Shown: in pieces, positions 36,363 to 46,532 of the stretch | How positions within the stretch are numbered: the stretch's first letter is position 1 | Layout of the letters: every line of letters starts with the position of its first letter | Assembly: GCF_022539505.1 (NCBI RefSeq) | Contig: NC_061513.1 | Location: 175,800,017-175,864,016 of the forward strand | Reading direction: 5' to 3' | Origin: Lolium rigidum | Taxonomy: Eukaryota; Streptophyta; Magnoliopsida; Poales; Poaceae | Length of the DNA stretch: 64,000 nt | Notes under the pieces: generated by a model | Told to the model about the DNA's origin: nothing | Seen by the model: the letters and a program-made list of their open reading frames with translations, nothing else | The model's database searches: none | Made by a program: the position numbers and the translations under genes

Positions 36363-37536
36363 TGATGCGTGTAGTTGACACGTCCGTTGGGAACCCCAAG
36401 AGGAAGGTGTGATGCGCACAGCGGACAAGTTTCCCTCGATAAGAAACCAAGGTTTAATCGAACCGGTAGGAGTCAAGAAGCACGTTGAAGGTTGATGGCG
36501 GCGGGATGTAGTGCGGCGCAACACCGAGAGATTCCGGCGCCAACGTGGAACTCGCACAACACAACCAAAGTACTTTGCCCCAACGAAACGGTGAGGTTGT
36601 CAATCTCACTAGGCTTGCTGTAACAAAGGATTAACCGTATTGTGTGGAAGATGATTGTTTGCGAGAAAACGGTAAAGAACAAGTATTGCAGCAGATTTGT
36701 ATTTCGGTATAAAAGAATGGACCGGGGTCCACGAGTTCACTAGAGGTGTCTCTCCCATAAGATAAAAGCATGTTGGGTGAACAAATTACGGTCGGGCAAT
36801 TGACAAATAGAGAGGGCATAACAATGCACATACATGTCATGATAAATATAGTGAGATTTAATTGGGCATTACGACAAAGTACATAGACCGCCATCCGGCA
36901 TGCATCTATGCCTAAAAGTCCACCTTCGAGGTTATCATCCGAACCCCTTCCGGTATTAAGTTGCAAAGCAACGAGACAATTGCATTAAGTATGGTGCGTA
37001 ATGTAATCAATAACAACATCCTTAGACATAGCATCAATGTTTTATCCCTAGTGGCAACGACACATCCACAACCTTAGAGCTTTACGTCACTCGTCCCGGA
37101 TATCAATGGAGGCATGAACCCACTATCGAGCATAAATACTCCCTCTTGGAGTTAAGAGCAAAAACTTGGCCGGAGCCTCTACTAATAACGGAGAGCATGC
37201 AAGATCATAAACAACACATAGGTAATAACTTGATAATTAACATAACATAGTATTCTCTATCCATCGGATCCCGACAAACACAACATATAGTATTACGAGA
37301 TAGATGATCTTGATCATGTTAGGCAGCTCACAAGATCCAACAATGAAGCACAATGAGGAGAAGACAACCATCTAGCTGCTGCTATGGACCCATAGTCGAG
37401 GGGTGAACTACTCACTCATCACTCCGGAGGCGACCATGGCGGTGAAGAGTCCTCCGGGAGATGAATCCCCTCTCCGGCAGGGTGCCGGAGGAGATCTCCA
37501 GAATCCCCCGAGATGGGATTGGCGGCGGCGGCGTCT
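36363..37536 (-). repeat. 5' LTR of gag-protease element, partial
   Basis: Starts TGATGCGTGTAGTTGACACG next to the primer site and is collinear with 29798-31402. It breaks off after GGCGGCGGCGTCT at 37536, where another LTR is inserted; CGTCT (37532-37536) is its probable target duplication. The missing half would lie beyond the inserted element. Confidence 0.8.
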
Positions 37537-39259
37537 TGATGTCTACGGGAGCTTCTATTCTTGTAGACAGTGTTGGGCCTCCAAGAGCAGAGGTTTGTAG
37601 AACAGCAGCAAGTTTCCCTTAAGTGGATCACCCAAGGTTTATCGAACTCAGGGAGGAAGAGGTCAAAGATATCCCTCTCATGCAACCTGCAACCACAAAG
37701 CAAGAAGTCTCTTGTGTCCCCAACACACCTAATAGGTGCACTAGTTCGGCGAAGAGATAGTGAAATACGGGTGGTATGAATAAGTAGTAGCAACGGCACC
37801 GGAAAAGTGCTTTGCCCGGGACGAGTAAACAAGCGGTAGTAACACGAGCGGTAGTAACGCAGTAGTAACGCGATAAAACGATAAACAAGCGAGCGATAGC
37901 GATATTTAGGAACAAGGCCTAGGGATTAGACTTTCACTAGTGGACACTCTCAACATTGATCACATAACAGAATAGATAAATGCATACTCTACACTCTTGT
38001 TGGATGATGAACACATTGCGTAGGATTACACGAACCCTCAATGCCGGAGTTAACAAGCTCCACAATTCAATGTTCATATTTAAATAACCTTAGAGTGCAA
38101 GAAAGATCAACACGACTAAACCAAGTACTAACATAGCATGCACACCTTGTCACCTTCACGCCACGTAGGAGGAATAGATCATATCAATACTATCATAGCA
38201 ATAGTTAACTTCACAATCTACAAGAGATCGTGATCATAGCATACGCCAAGTACTAACACGGATGCACACACTTGTCACCATTACACCGTGCGGGAGGAAT
38301 AAACTACTTTAATAACACATCACTAGAGTAGCACATAGATAAATTGTGATACAAAACACATTGCAATCATAAAGAGATATAAATAAGCACTTCACTACGC
38401 CATTCATAACGGTGAGTAAGTATTACGTGAAATATAGCCTAAGAGACCCACACGGTGCACACACTTGTCACCTTTACACACGTGGGACAAGGAGTCTCCA
38501 GGAGATCACATAAGTAAAACTCACTTGACTAGCATAATGACATCTAGATTACAAGCATCATCATATGAATCTCAATCATGTAAGGCAGCTCATGAGATTA
38601 TTGTATTGAAGTACATAGGAGAGAGATGAACCACATAGCTACCGGTACAGCCCAGAGCCTCGATGGAGAACTACTCCCTCCTCATGGGAGCAGCGGCGGT
38701 GATGAAGATGGCGGTGGAGATGGCAGCGGTGTCGATGGAGAAGCCTTCCGGGGGCACTTCCCCGCTCCGGCGGGGTGCGGGAACGGAGACTCCTGTCCCC
38801 CGGATCTTGGCTTCGCGATGGCGGCGGCTGCGGAAGGTTTTCCGTATCGTGGTTCTTCGCCTCGGGGTTTTCGCGACGGAGGCTTTAAATAGGCGGAAGA
38901 GGCGGCACGGGAGGGTCGAAGGGGTGGCCACACCATATGGCGGCGCGGCCGGGGCACGGGCCGCGCCGGCCTATCGTCTGGGGGCCCAGTGGCCCCCCTC
39001 CGGTCCTTCCGGGTGTTCGGATGCTTCGGTGAAAATAGGAACCTGGGTCTTGATTTCGTCCGATTCCGAGAATATTTCGTTACTAGGATTTACGAAACCA
39101 AAAACAGCAGAAAACGAGAGCTGGCTCTTCGGCATCTTGTTAATAGGTTAGTTCCGAGAAAATGCACGAATATGACATAAAGTGTGCATAAAACATGTAG
39201 GTATCATCAATAATATGGCATAGAACATAAGAAATTATCGATACGTCGGAGACGTATCA
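37537..39259 (-). repeat. 3' LTR of a related Gypsy element with a different LTR 3' half
   Basis: 1723 bp. On the minus strand it starts TGATACGTCTCCGACGTATC at 39259, has a TATA-like CTATTTAAAGCC near 38881-38893, and ends CCCGTAGACATCA at 37537. A polypurine tract follows on the right at 39260. The first roughly 550 bp resemble the LTR at 29798-31402; the remainder resembles the LTRs at 44046 and 49163 instead. Confidence 0.85.
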
Positions 39260-40957
39260 AGCATCCCCAAGCTTAGTTCTGCTCGTCCCGAGCGGGTAAA
39301 ACGATAACAAAGATAATTTACGAAGTGACATGCCATCATAACCTTGATCATACTATTTGTAAACATATGTAGTGGATGCAGCGATCAAAACAATGGTAAT
39401 GACATGAGTAAACAAGTGAATCATAAAGCAAAGACTTTTCATGAATAGTACTTCAAGACAAGCATCAATAAGTCTTGCATAAGAGTTAACTCATAAAGCA
39501 ATAAATCAAAGTAAAGGCATTGAAGCAACACAAAGGAAGATTAAGTTTCAGCGGTTGCTTTCAACTTGTAACATGTATATCTCATGGATAATTGTCAACA
39601 TAGAGTAATATAACAAGTACAATATGCAAATATGTAGGAATCAATGCACGAGTTCACACAAGTGTTTGCTTCTTGAGGTGGAGAGAGATAGGTGAAGCTG
39701 ACTCAACATAAAAGTAAAAAGAATGGTCCTTCAAAGAGGAAAGCATCGATTGCTATATTTGTGCTAGAGCTTTTATTTTGAAAACATGAAACAATTTTGT
39801 CAACGGTAGTAATAAAGCATATGAGTTATGTAAATTATATCTTACAAGTTGCAAGCCTCATGCATAGTATACTAATAGTGCCCGCACCTTGTCCTAATTA
39901 GCTTGGACTACCGGATCTTTGCAATACACATGTTTTAACCAAGTGTCACAATGGGGTACCTCCATGCCGCTTGTACAAAGGTCTAAGGAGAAAGCTCGCA
40001 TTTTGGATTTCTCGCTTTTGATTATTCTCAACTTAGACATCCATACAGGGACAACATGGACAACGAGATAATGGACTCCTCTTTAATGCATAAGCATGTG
40101 GCAACAATTATTATTCTCATATGAGATTGAGGATATGTGTCCAAAGCTGAAACTTCCACCATGAATCATGGCTTTAGTTAGCGGCCCAATGTTCTTCTCT
40201 AACAATATGCATGCTCCAACCATTAAGGTGGTAGATCTCTCTTACTTCAGACAAGACGGACATGCATAGCAACTCACATGATATTCAACAAAGAATAGTT
40301 GATGGCGTCCCCGAAGCATGGTTATCGCACAACAAGCAACTTAATAAGAGATAAAGTGCATAAGTACATATTCAATACCACAATAGTTTTTAAGCTATTT
40401 GTCCCATGAGCTATATATTGCAAAGGTGAATGATGGAATTTTAAAGGTAGCACTCAAGCAATTTACTTTGGAATGGCGGATAAATACCATGTAGTAGGTA
40501 GGTATGGTGGACACAAATGGCATAGTGGTTGGCTCAAGGATTTTGGATGCATGAGAAGTATTCCCTCTCGATACAAGGTTTAGGCTAGCAAGGTTATTTG
40601 AAACAAACACAAGGATGAACGGTGCAGCAAAACTCACATAAAAGACATATTGTAAACATTATAAGACTCCATACCGTCTTCCTTGTTGTTCAAAACTCAA
40701 TACTAGATGTTATCTAGACTCTAGAGAAACCAAATATGCAAACCAAATTAGCAAGCTCTAAGTATTTCTTCATTAATGGGTGCAAAGTATATGATGCAAG
40801 AGCTTAAACATGAGCACAACAATTGCCAAGTATCAAATTATCCAAGACATTTTAGAATTACTACATGTAGCATTTTCCAATTCCAACCATATAACAATTT
40901 AACGAAGATGAAACTTCGCCATGAATACTATGAGTAGAGCCTAAGGACATATTTGTC
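39260..40957 (-). mobile_element. Internal region of the CCCGTAGACATCA-LTR element, truncated by gap
   Basis: Nearly collinear with 31403-33100, the non-coding 3' internal region of the gag-protease element, despite the different LTR. It runs into the N gap before reaching any coding part. Confidence 0.8.
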
Positions 40958-41057
40958 NNNNNNNNNNNNNNNNNNNNNNNNNNNNNNNNNNNNNNNNNNN
41001 NNNNNNNNNNNNNNNNNNNNNNNNNNNNNNNNNNNNNNNNNNNNNNNNNNNNNNNNN
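40958..41057. other. Assembly gap (100 N)
   Basis: Exactly 100 N. The sequence on the left is the internal region of a minus-strand element and on the right the middle of a plus-strand LTR. At least four elements opened to the left remain unclosed, so the true distance is unknown and probably many kilobases. Confidence 0.95.
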
Positions 41058-43407
41058 ATTGACCATGCCTAGGCGCGGCCTGGCCCTGGCCCTCGCCTAG
41101 GGGTGGTGTGGGGCCACCTGGCCTCCACCGACCTCGCCCTTCCGCCTATAAATTCCCTTCGACGAGAAAACCTTAAAGGATCCAGCCTCTGTCCACGAAA
41201 AGTTCCATCGCCGCCCGGCACCCTGTTGGGACGGGGATTGACCCCCGGAGACATCTCCATCGACTCCACCGCCTCCACTCCGACTCCATGATGATTCGTA
41301 AGTAGTTCCCCCATGGACTACTGGTTCTCGGCTGTAGCTAGTTGGTACTCTCTCTCTCATGTACTTCAATACAATGATCTCATGAGCTGCCTTACATGAT
41401 TGAGATACATATGATGTTATCGGTGTTGTTGTTATCACCAGAATTTGACCGAGTCAGAGGTGGGCCGCGATCAAGATGGGCTTGAAGATTATATACGGAA
41501 GAAATACGTGAATCGGCCTTATATGCAAAGTTTGGGCTAGTTTGCCCTTGTATCTGTAACATATTAGATTACATGTCGGTTAGTTAGAGTTTGCCTCGTG
41601 CACGGTTGGGATTATTCCCACATTAGAAAGTCTACGGACTATAAATATGTATCTAGGGTTTATGAAATAAACAACAACCAACGTTCAACACAAATCAATC
41701 TCGGCGCATCGCCAACTCCTTCGTCTCGAGGGTTTCTCCTGGTAAGCACCATGCTGCCTAGATCGCATCTTGCTGCATAAGCTTATTTACGTTGTTCATG
41801 CGTTGCTCGTGCTGAAGCCTTTTTGATGGCGAGCAACGTAGTTATCTTAGATGTGTTAGGGTTAGCATTGTTCTTCGTATCATATGCTGTCGTAGTGCAA
41901 CCCTTATACATCTAGCCGCCCTTACACCTATCTTAGGTGTAGGGGCGGCACCCCGCTTGATCATTGTTTAGTAGATCCGATCCGTTACGGTTGCTCCTTG
42001 TTCTTCAAGGATTAGTTTAATATCCGCAATAGTTAGGCCTTACAAAGGGTTGGAGGATCCAGCGGCGTGTAGGGTGTAGTTTGCTAGCCCTAGACGGGAT
42101 GTTCCGGGGATCAACCTCGTGTTGGTTTTTAGGCCCTGTCTAGGATCGGCTTACGATCACCGTACGCGAGCGCGAGGCCCAATCGTGAGTAGGATGATCC
42201 GATTATGCGGTGAAAACCCTAAATCGTCGTAGATCGCTTTAGCTTTATCTTGATCAAGCAGGACCACCATATATTCGTACACCTCGTACGAATCATGGGT
42301 GGATCGGCTCTTTGAGCCGATTCACAAGACAACCTGAGAGCCGATCGAGGCTCGTATTTAATGTTTACGTGTATGCCATGCAGGAAACTAAGCGAGGCAT
42401 CATACAACACCTTCCTGACCAGGTATAGGTCAGGTGGCACGCCCTTGCGACGAGCATCGGACGTGTGACCAGAAGGCTTTGCGGGCCGTCGCTCTGAGGG
42501 ACCGGGGCCAGCCGCAGCCCTGAGTTGTTCCCGGCTCTACTGTGTTGCCCGTCGCTGCCCGCCGGTGGGTTTCTGACCGCAACAGTTGTGTTTGTTGGGA
42601 TTCGATAAATTGTGGAATTGTGATGAGATTGTTCATCATATTACCATAGTACTGTTATTTAAGATCTTGCATGCTCTCCGGTACTTGTAGTTACCTTGAT
42701 CAAGTAGTTGCTTGTATCTCCAAGAGGGAGTATTTATGCTCGATAATGGGTTCATGCCTCTAGTTTTCTGGAAGAGTGACAATAACTTCTAAGATTGTAG
42801 AAGTGCTGTTGCTACTAGGGAGAAAACAACAATATTTTGTCTAATTATAATTCTATTGTTTATTTTACACACATTGCTTAATGCGATAATCTGTTGCTTG
42901 CAAGTTAATACTCGAAGGGGTTCAGATGATAACCTGAAGGTGGATTATTAGTCGTAGACGCAGTTGGATTACAGTCTATGTATTATGTTGTAATGCCCAA
43001 TTAAATGCTATAGTAACCTTTATTTTATCATAGCATGCATTATCATGTCCTCACAATTATCAATTGCCCAACTGTAATTTGTTCACCCAACACATGTTAT
43101 TTGGAGAGATACCACTAGTGTAGATAGCTGGGAACCCCGGTCATTCTGTCATCATCATTGCTCTACAGTCACTCCGCACTGGAATATTCTCTTTGTGCTA
43201 CTGCTGCTGTGTTACTATTGCCATGAATCTCATATTACTGCTGCTTTCACATCACCTCTGTTACTAGTGCTTTTTTAGGTGCAGCTGAATTGACAACTCC
43301 GTTGTTAAGGCTTATAAGTATTCTTTACCTTCCCTTGAGTCGAATCAATAAATTTGGGTTTACTTCCCTCGAAAACTATTGCGATCCCCTATACTTGTGG
43401 GTCATCA
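41058..43407 (+). repeat. Plus-strand Gypsy LTR, 5' truncated by the gap and split by a solo LTR
   Basis: Pieces 41058-41429 and 42590-43407. It has a TATA box TATAAATT at 41147-41154, the conserved pooid LTR segment with GAAGGGGTTCAGATGATAACC, and the terminus CTATACTTGTGGGTCATCA typical of Fatima/Sabrina-like Gypsy LTRs (recall). Whether this is a solo LTR or part of a longer element cannot be told, because its start lies in the gap. Confidence 0.75.
41430..42584 (+). mobile_element. Solo LTR, 1155 bp
   Basis: Starts TGTTATCACCAGAATTTGAC and ends TTTCTGACCGCAACA. It is flanked by the 5 bp duplication GTTGT (41425-41429 and 42585-42589) and inserted in the LTR of another Gypsy element. A promoter-like CTATAAATATG lies near 41638-41648. 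No internal region is present, so this is the product of LTR-LTR recombination. Confidence 0.85.
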
Positions 43408-43660
43408 GATACCATTAGACGTTATAGGCTTTATAGTGTATCTCTCATTGACCTTGTTGCTATTCACTTGCTTGGACAAGATAAAAATGATATGATTATA
43501 CTCTGTACATGTATTTACAATGTCCACGCCGTCCGCAAATGTTATAATAAACTAAAGTCCGAAATTATGTCGCCAAGTGTTGTTTAGTTCACTAGTAAGC
43601 TTCTTGTAAGGCGGACCGGATGTTTGTTTTGCAAATTGTGGTACTAAAATGTACATCTAA
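43408..43660. other. Intergenic, nothing recognised
   Basis: Short unique stretch between the Gypsy LTR and the Harbinger-type element. It ends in TAA (43658-43660), the left target duplication of the next element. Confidence 0.5.
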
Positions 43661-43951
43661 GAGCATCTCTAGCCGTTGGGTCTCCCAAGCCGAAATCCGG
43701 CGCTATTTAGCGCCGTATGGATGTAAAATTTGACCTGAGGAGGCCCATATTCTCAGCGGCGCTTCCAAGATGGATACAAAATTTGAACAAATATAGGCGA
43801 ATTCAAATAAAACTAGACGAAATACGTTCAAACATAGGCGAAATTTAGAGATATTTAACATATATAGGCGAGTTCGTACATATATAGGCCGAATTCGTTA
43901 TACATTTGAATTCGGCGAGAGGGAATATAAACTAATTAAACGGACGGTGAT

Positions 43952-44045
43952 CTACATGCTGAAATGGCGGTAGAACGCCGTGTAGTCGCCGCCGCCGTTG
44001 TCGTCGCTGGAGTGGCCGACGTCCTCGGGCGGCGGCGCCTGCTGG
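43952..44045 (-). pseudogene. C-terminal end of the transposon-borne ORF
   Basis: The minus strand reads a glycine- and aspartate-rich tail ending DYTAFYRHFSM, then a stop at 43952-43954. The same kind of tail ends a widespread grass transposon-associated protein (recall). It is separated from its N-terminal part (50616-51058) by the retrotransposon. The middle of the ORF is missing on both sides, so the insertion came with a deletion. Confidence 0.6.
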
Positions 44046-45518
44046 TGATACGTCTCCAACGTATCTATAATTTCTTATGTTCCATGCTACTTTTATGATG
44101 ATACACATATGTTTTATACACACTTTACATCATTTATATGCATTTTCCGGAACTAACCTATTAACAAGATGCCGAAGTGACAGTTCCTGTTTTCTGCTGT
44201 TTTTGGTTTCAGAAATCCTAGTAAGGAAATATTCTCGGAATTGGACGAAATCAACGCCCACGATCTTATATTTCAAGGAAGCTTCCAGAGCACCGAAGAG
44301 GGGCCAGAGGAGAGCCAGGGGGCCCCACCCCACATGGCGGCGCGGCCAAGGGGGGGGGCGCCCCCCTACTGTGAGGGGGCTCCGTGGCCCTTCCGACTCC
44401 GACTCTTCGCCTATATAAGCCTCCCTGACCTAAATCTTCGAGAGGAATAAGCCACGATACGAGAAAAGTTCCAGAGCCGCCGCCATCGCGAAGCCAAGAT
44501 TCGGGGGACAGAAGTCTCTGTTCCGACACGCCGCCGGGACGGGGAATTGCCCCCGGAAGGCATCTCCATCGACACCACCGCCATCTTCATCAACGCTGCT
44601 GACTCCTATGATGAGGAGGGAGTAGTTCTCCCCCGAGGCTAAGGGTTGTACCGTAGCTATGTGGTTCATCTCTCTCTCCCATGTGATCTTTATGTGATCA
44701 TGAGCTTTGTGATCTAGTTGAATATCATCTATGTGCTACTCTAGTGATGTTATTAAAGTAGTCTATTCCTCCTTCATGATGTAATGTTGACGGTGTGTGC
44801 ATCATGTAGTACTTGGTATAAGCTATGATTGTGATCTCTTGTAGATTATGAAGTTAACTATTACTATGATAGTATTGATGCGATCTATTCCCCCTTTCAT
44901 AGCCTGACGGTGACGAGTGTGCATGCTATGTTAGTACTCGGTATAATTGCAATGGTCTATCATGCACTCTAAGGTTACTTAAATATGAACACCGAATGTT
45001 GTGGAGCTTGTTAACTCCGGCTTGAGGGAGCTCTTGTAGCCCTACACAATGAATGGTATTTGTCATCCAACAAGAGAGTGTAGAGAAAGTAGTATTTGTT
45101 TATTCAGTTATGTGATCAATGTTGAGAGTGTCCACTAGTGAAAGTATGATCCCTAGGCCTTGTTTCTAAGCATCGAAACTCCGTTTATTTACTGTTCTGT
45201 TGCATGTTTACTCGATGCCATATTTTATTCAGATTGTTATTACCGCTCATATACATCAATATCACTTGCATTTTACTATCTCTTCGCCGAACTAGTGCAC
45301 CTATACATCTGACAAGTGTATTAGGTGTGTTGGGGACACAAGAGACTTCTTGTATCGTGATTGCAGGGTTGCTTGAGAGGGATATCTTTGTCCTCTACCT
45401 CCCCGAGTTCGATAAACCTTGGGTGATTCACTTAAGGGAAACTTGCTGCTGTTCTACAAACCTCTCGCTCTTGGAGGCCCAACACCGTCGACGGGAATAG
45501 AAGCGTGCGTAGACATCA
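44046..45518 (+). repeat. 5' LTR of non-autonomous Gypsy element
   Basis: 1473 bp, TG...CA, with TATA box CTATATAAG at 44411-44419. It is collinear with 49163-50600 except for the missing terminus there. Confidence 0.85.
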
Positions 45519-45779
45519 AGCTATTTTCCAGCGCCGTTGGCGGGAACGAAGAAAAGCTACACCACAGAGATTGCTACCTCCCACGTCAACCACGCGCCAG
45601 TTGTGGACAACAAGCTATTTTCTGGCGCCGTTGCCGGGGAGGTAAGGTAAAAGGTATTCACATCCTCCGACTACTAAGTTATTTCCTAGCACTTTTGCCG
45701 GTGTGTGAGTGCTCGAAGCTATTTCCTTTAGATCCTGCAATTGCATCTTTTTGTTTCTTGTTTACACTAGTTAGGCTTA

Positions 45780-46532
45780 ATGGAAAACAACAAAAATATT
45801 AGAGATCTTTATAGTATTTATCTTGAGTTAGGACATGAGGTGTTTGAAGAGAAAATAAAAAAACCTATGGAACTTTATATGCATGATAATGCCAATGTTA
45901 TTAGTATGAATGCTTTGAACACCATTGTTGCTAATGCTATGGAAGAATTTAAGCTTGGGGAAGCTGGTTTTGATGAGCATGATATTTTTAGTCCCCCAAG
46001 CATGGAGGAGACAATTTACTTTGATGATACTTTGCCTCCCATTTATGATGATTATAATGATAGTGGTATTTTGGTGCCACCTACTATGGAGGATAAAGTT
46101 TATTATGATTATACTATGCCTCCTATATTTGATGATGAGAATAATAATGATAGCTACTTTGTTGAATTTGCTCCCACTACAATTAATAAGAATGACTATG
46201 CTTATGTTGGGAGTAGTAATTATTTTATGCATGAGACTCATGATAAGAATGCTTTATGTGATAGTTATATTCTTGAGTTTGTTCATGATGCTACTGGAAA
46301 TTATTATGAGAGAGGAAAATATGGTTCTAGAAATTTTCATGGTACTAAAACACCTCTCTATATGCTGAAAATTTTGAAGTTACTTGTGTTTTATCTTCCT
46401 ATGATTGTCACTTTGTTCTTCATGAATTTATTTGTGTACAAGATTCCTATGCATAGGAAGTGGGTTAGACTTAAATGTGTTTTGAATTTGCTTCTTGATG
46501 CTCTATTTTTCTTCAACTCTTATTCCATGTGA
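45780..46532 (+). CDS. Retrotransposon-borne acidic protein with hydrophobic C-terminus, unknown function
   Basis: An intact 250-codon frame, ATG at 45780 to TGA at 46530-46532, lying where gag would be, about 140 bp after the primer site. I do not recognise a conserved domain. Visible features are an N-terminal charged segment (1-60) and two imperfect copies of an acidic unit, SPPSMEETIYFDDTLPPIYD and VPPTMEDKVYYDYTMPPIFD (about 71-120). An Asn/Asp/Tyr-rich middle follows. Two hydrophobic stretches lie near the C-terminus (about 195-220 and 230-247) and could be membrane segments. Similar frames occur in pooid non-autonomous Gypsy elements (recall). The protein might serve the element or be a relic; nothing in the sequence decides this. 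Confidence 0.5.
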   Translation: MENNKNIRDLYSIYLELGHEVFEEKIKKPMELYMHDNANVISMNALNTIVANAMEEFKLGEAGFDEHDIFSPPSMEETIYFDDTLPPIYDDYNDSGILVPPTMEDKVYYDYTMPPIFDDENNNDSYFVEFAPTTINKNDYAYVGSSNYFMHETHDKNALCDSYILEFVHDATGNYYERGKYGSRNFHGTKTPLYMLKILKLLVFYLPMIVTLFFMNLFVYKIPMHRKWVRLKCVLNLLLDALFFFNSYSM

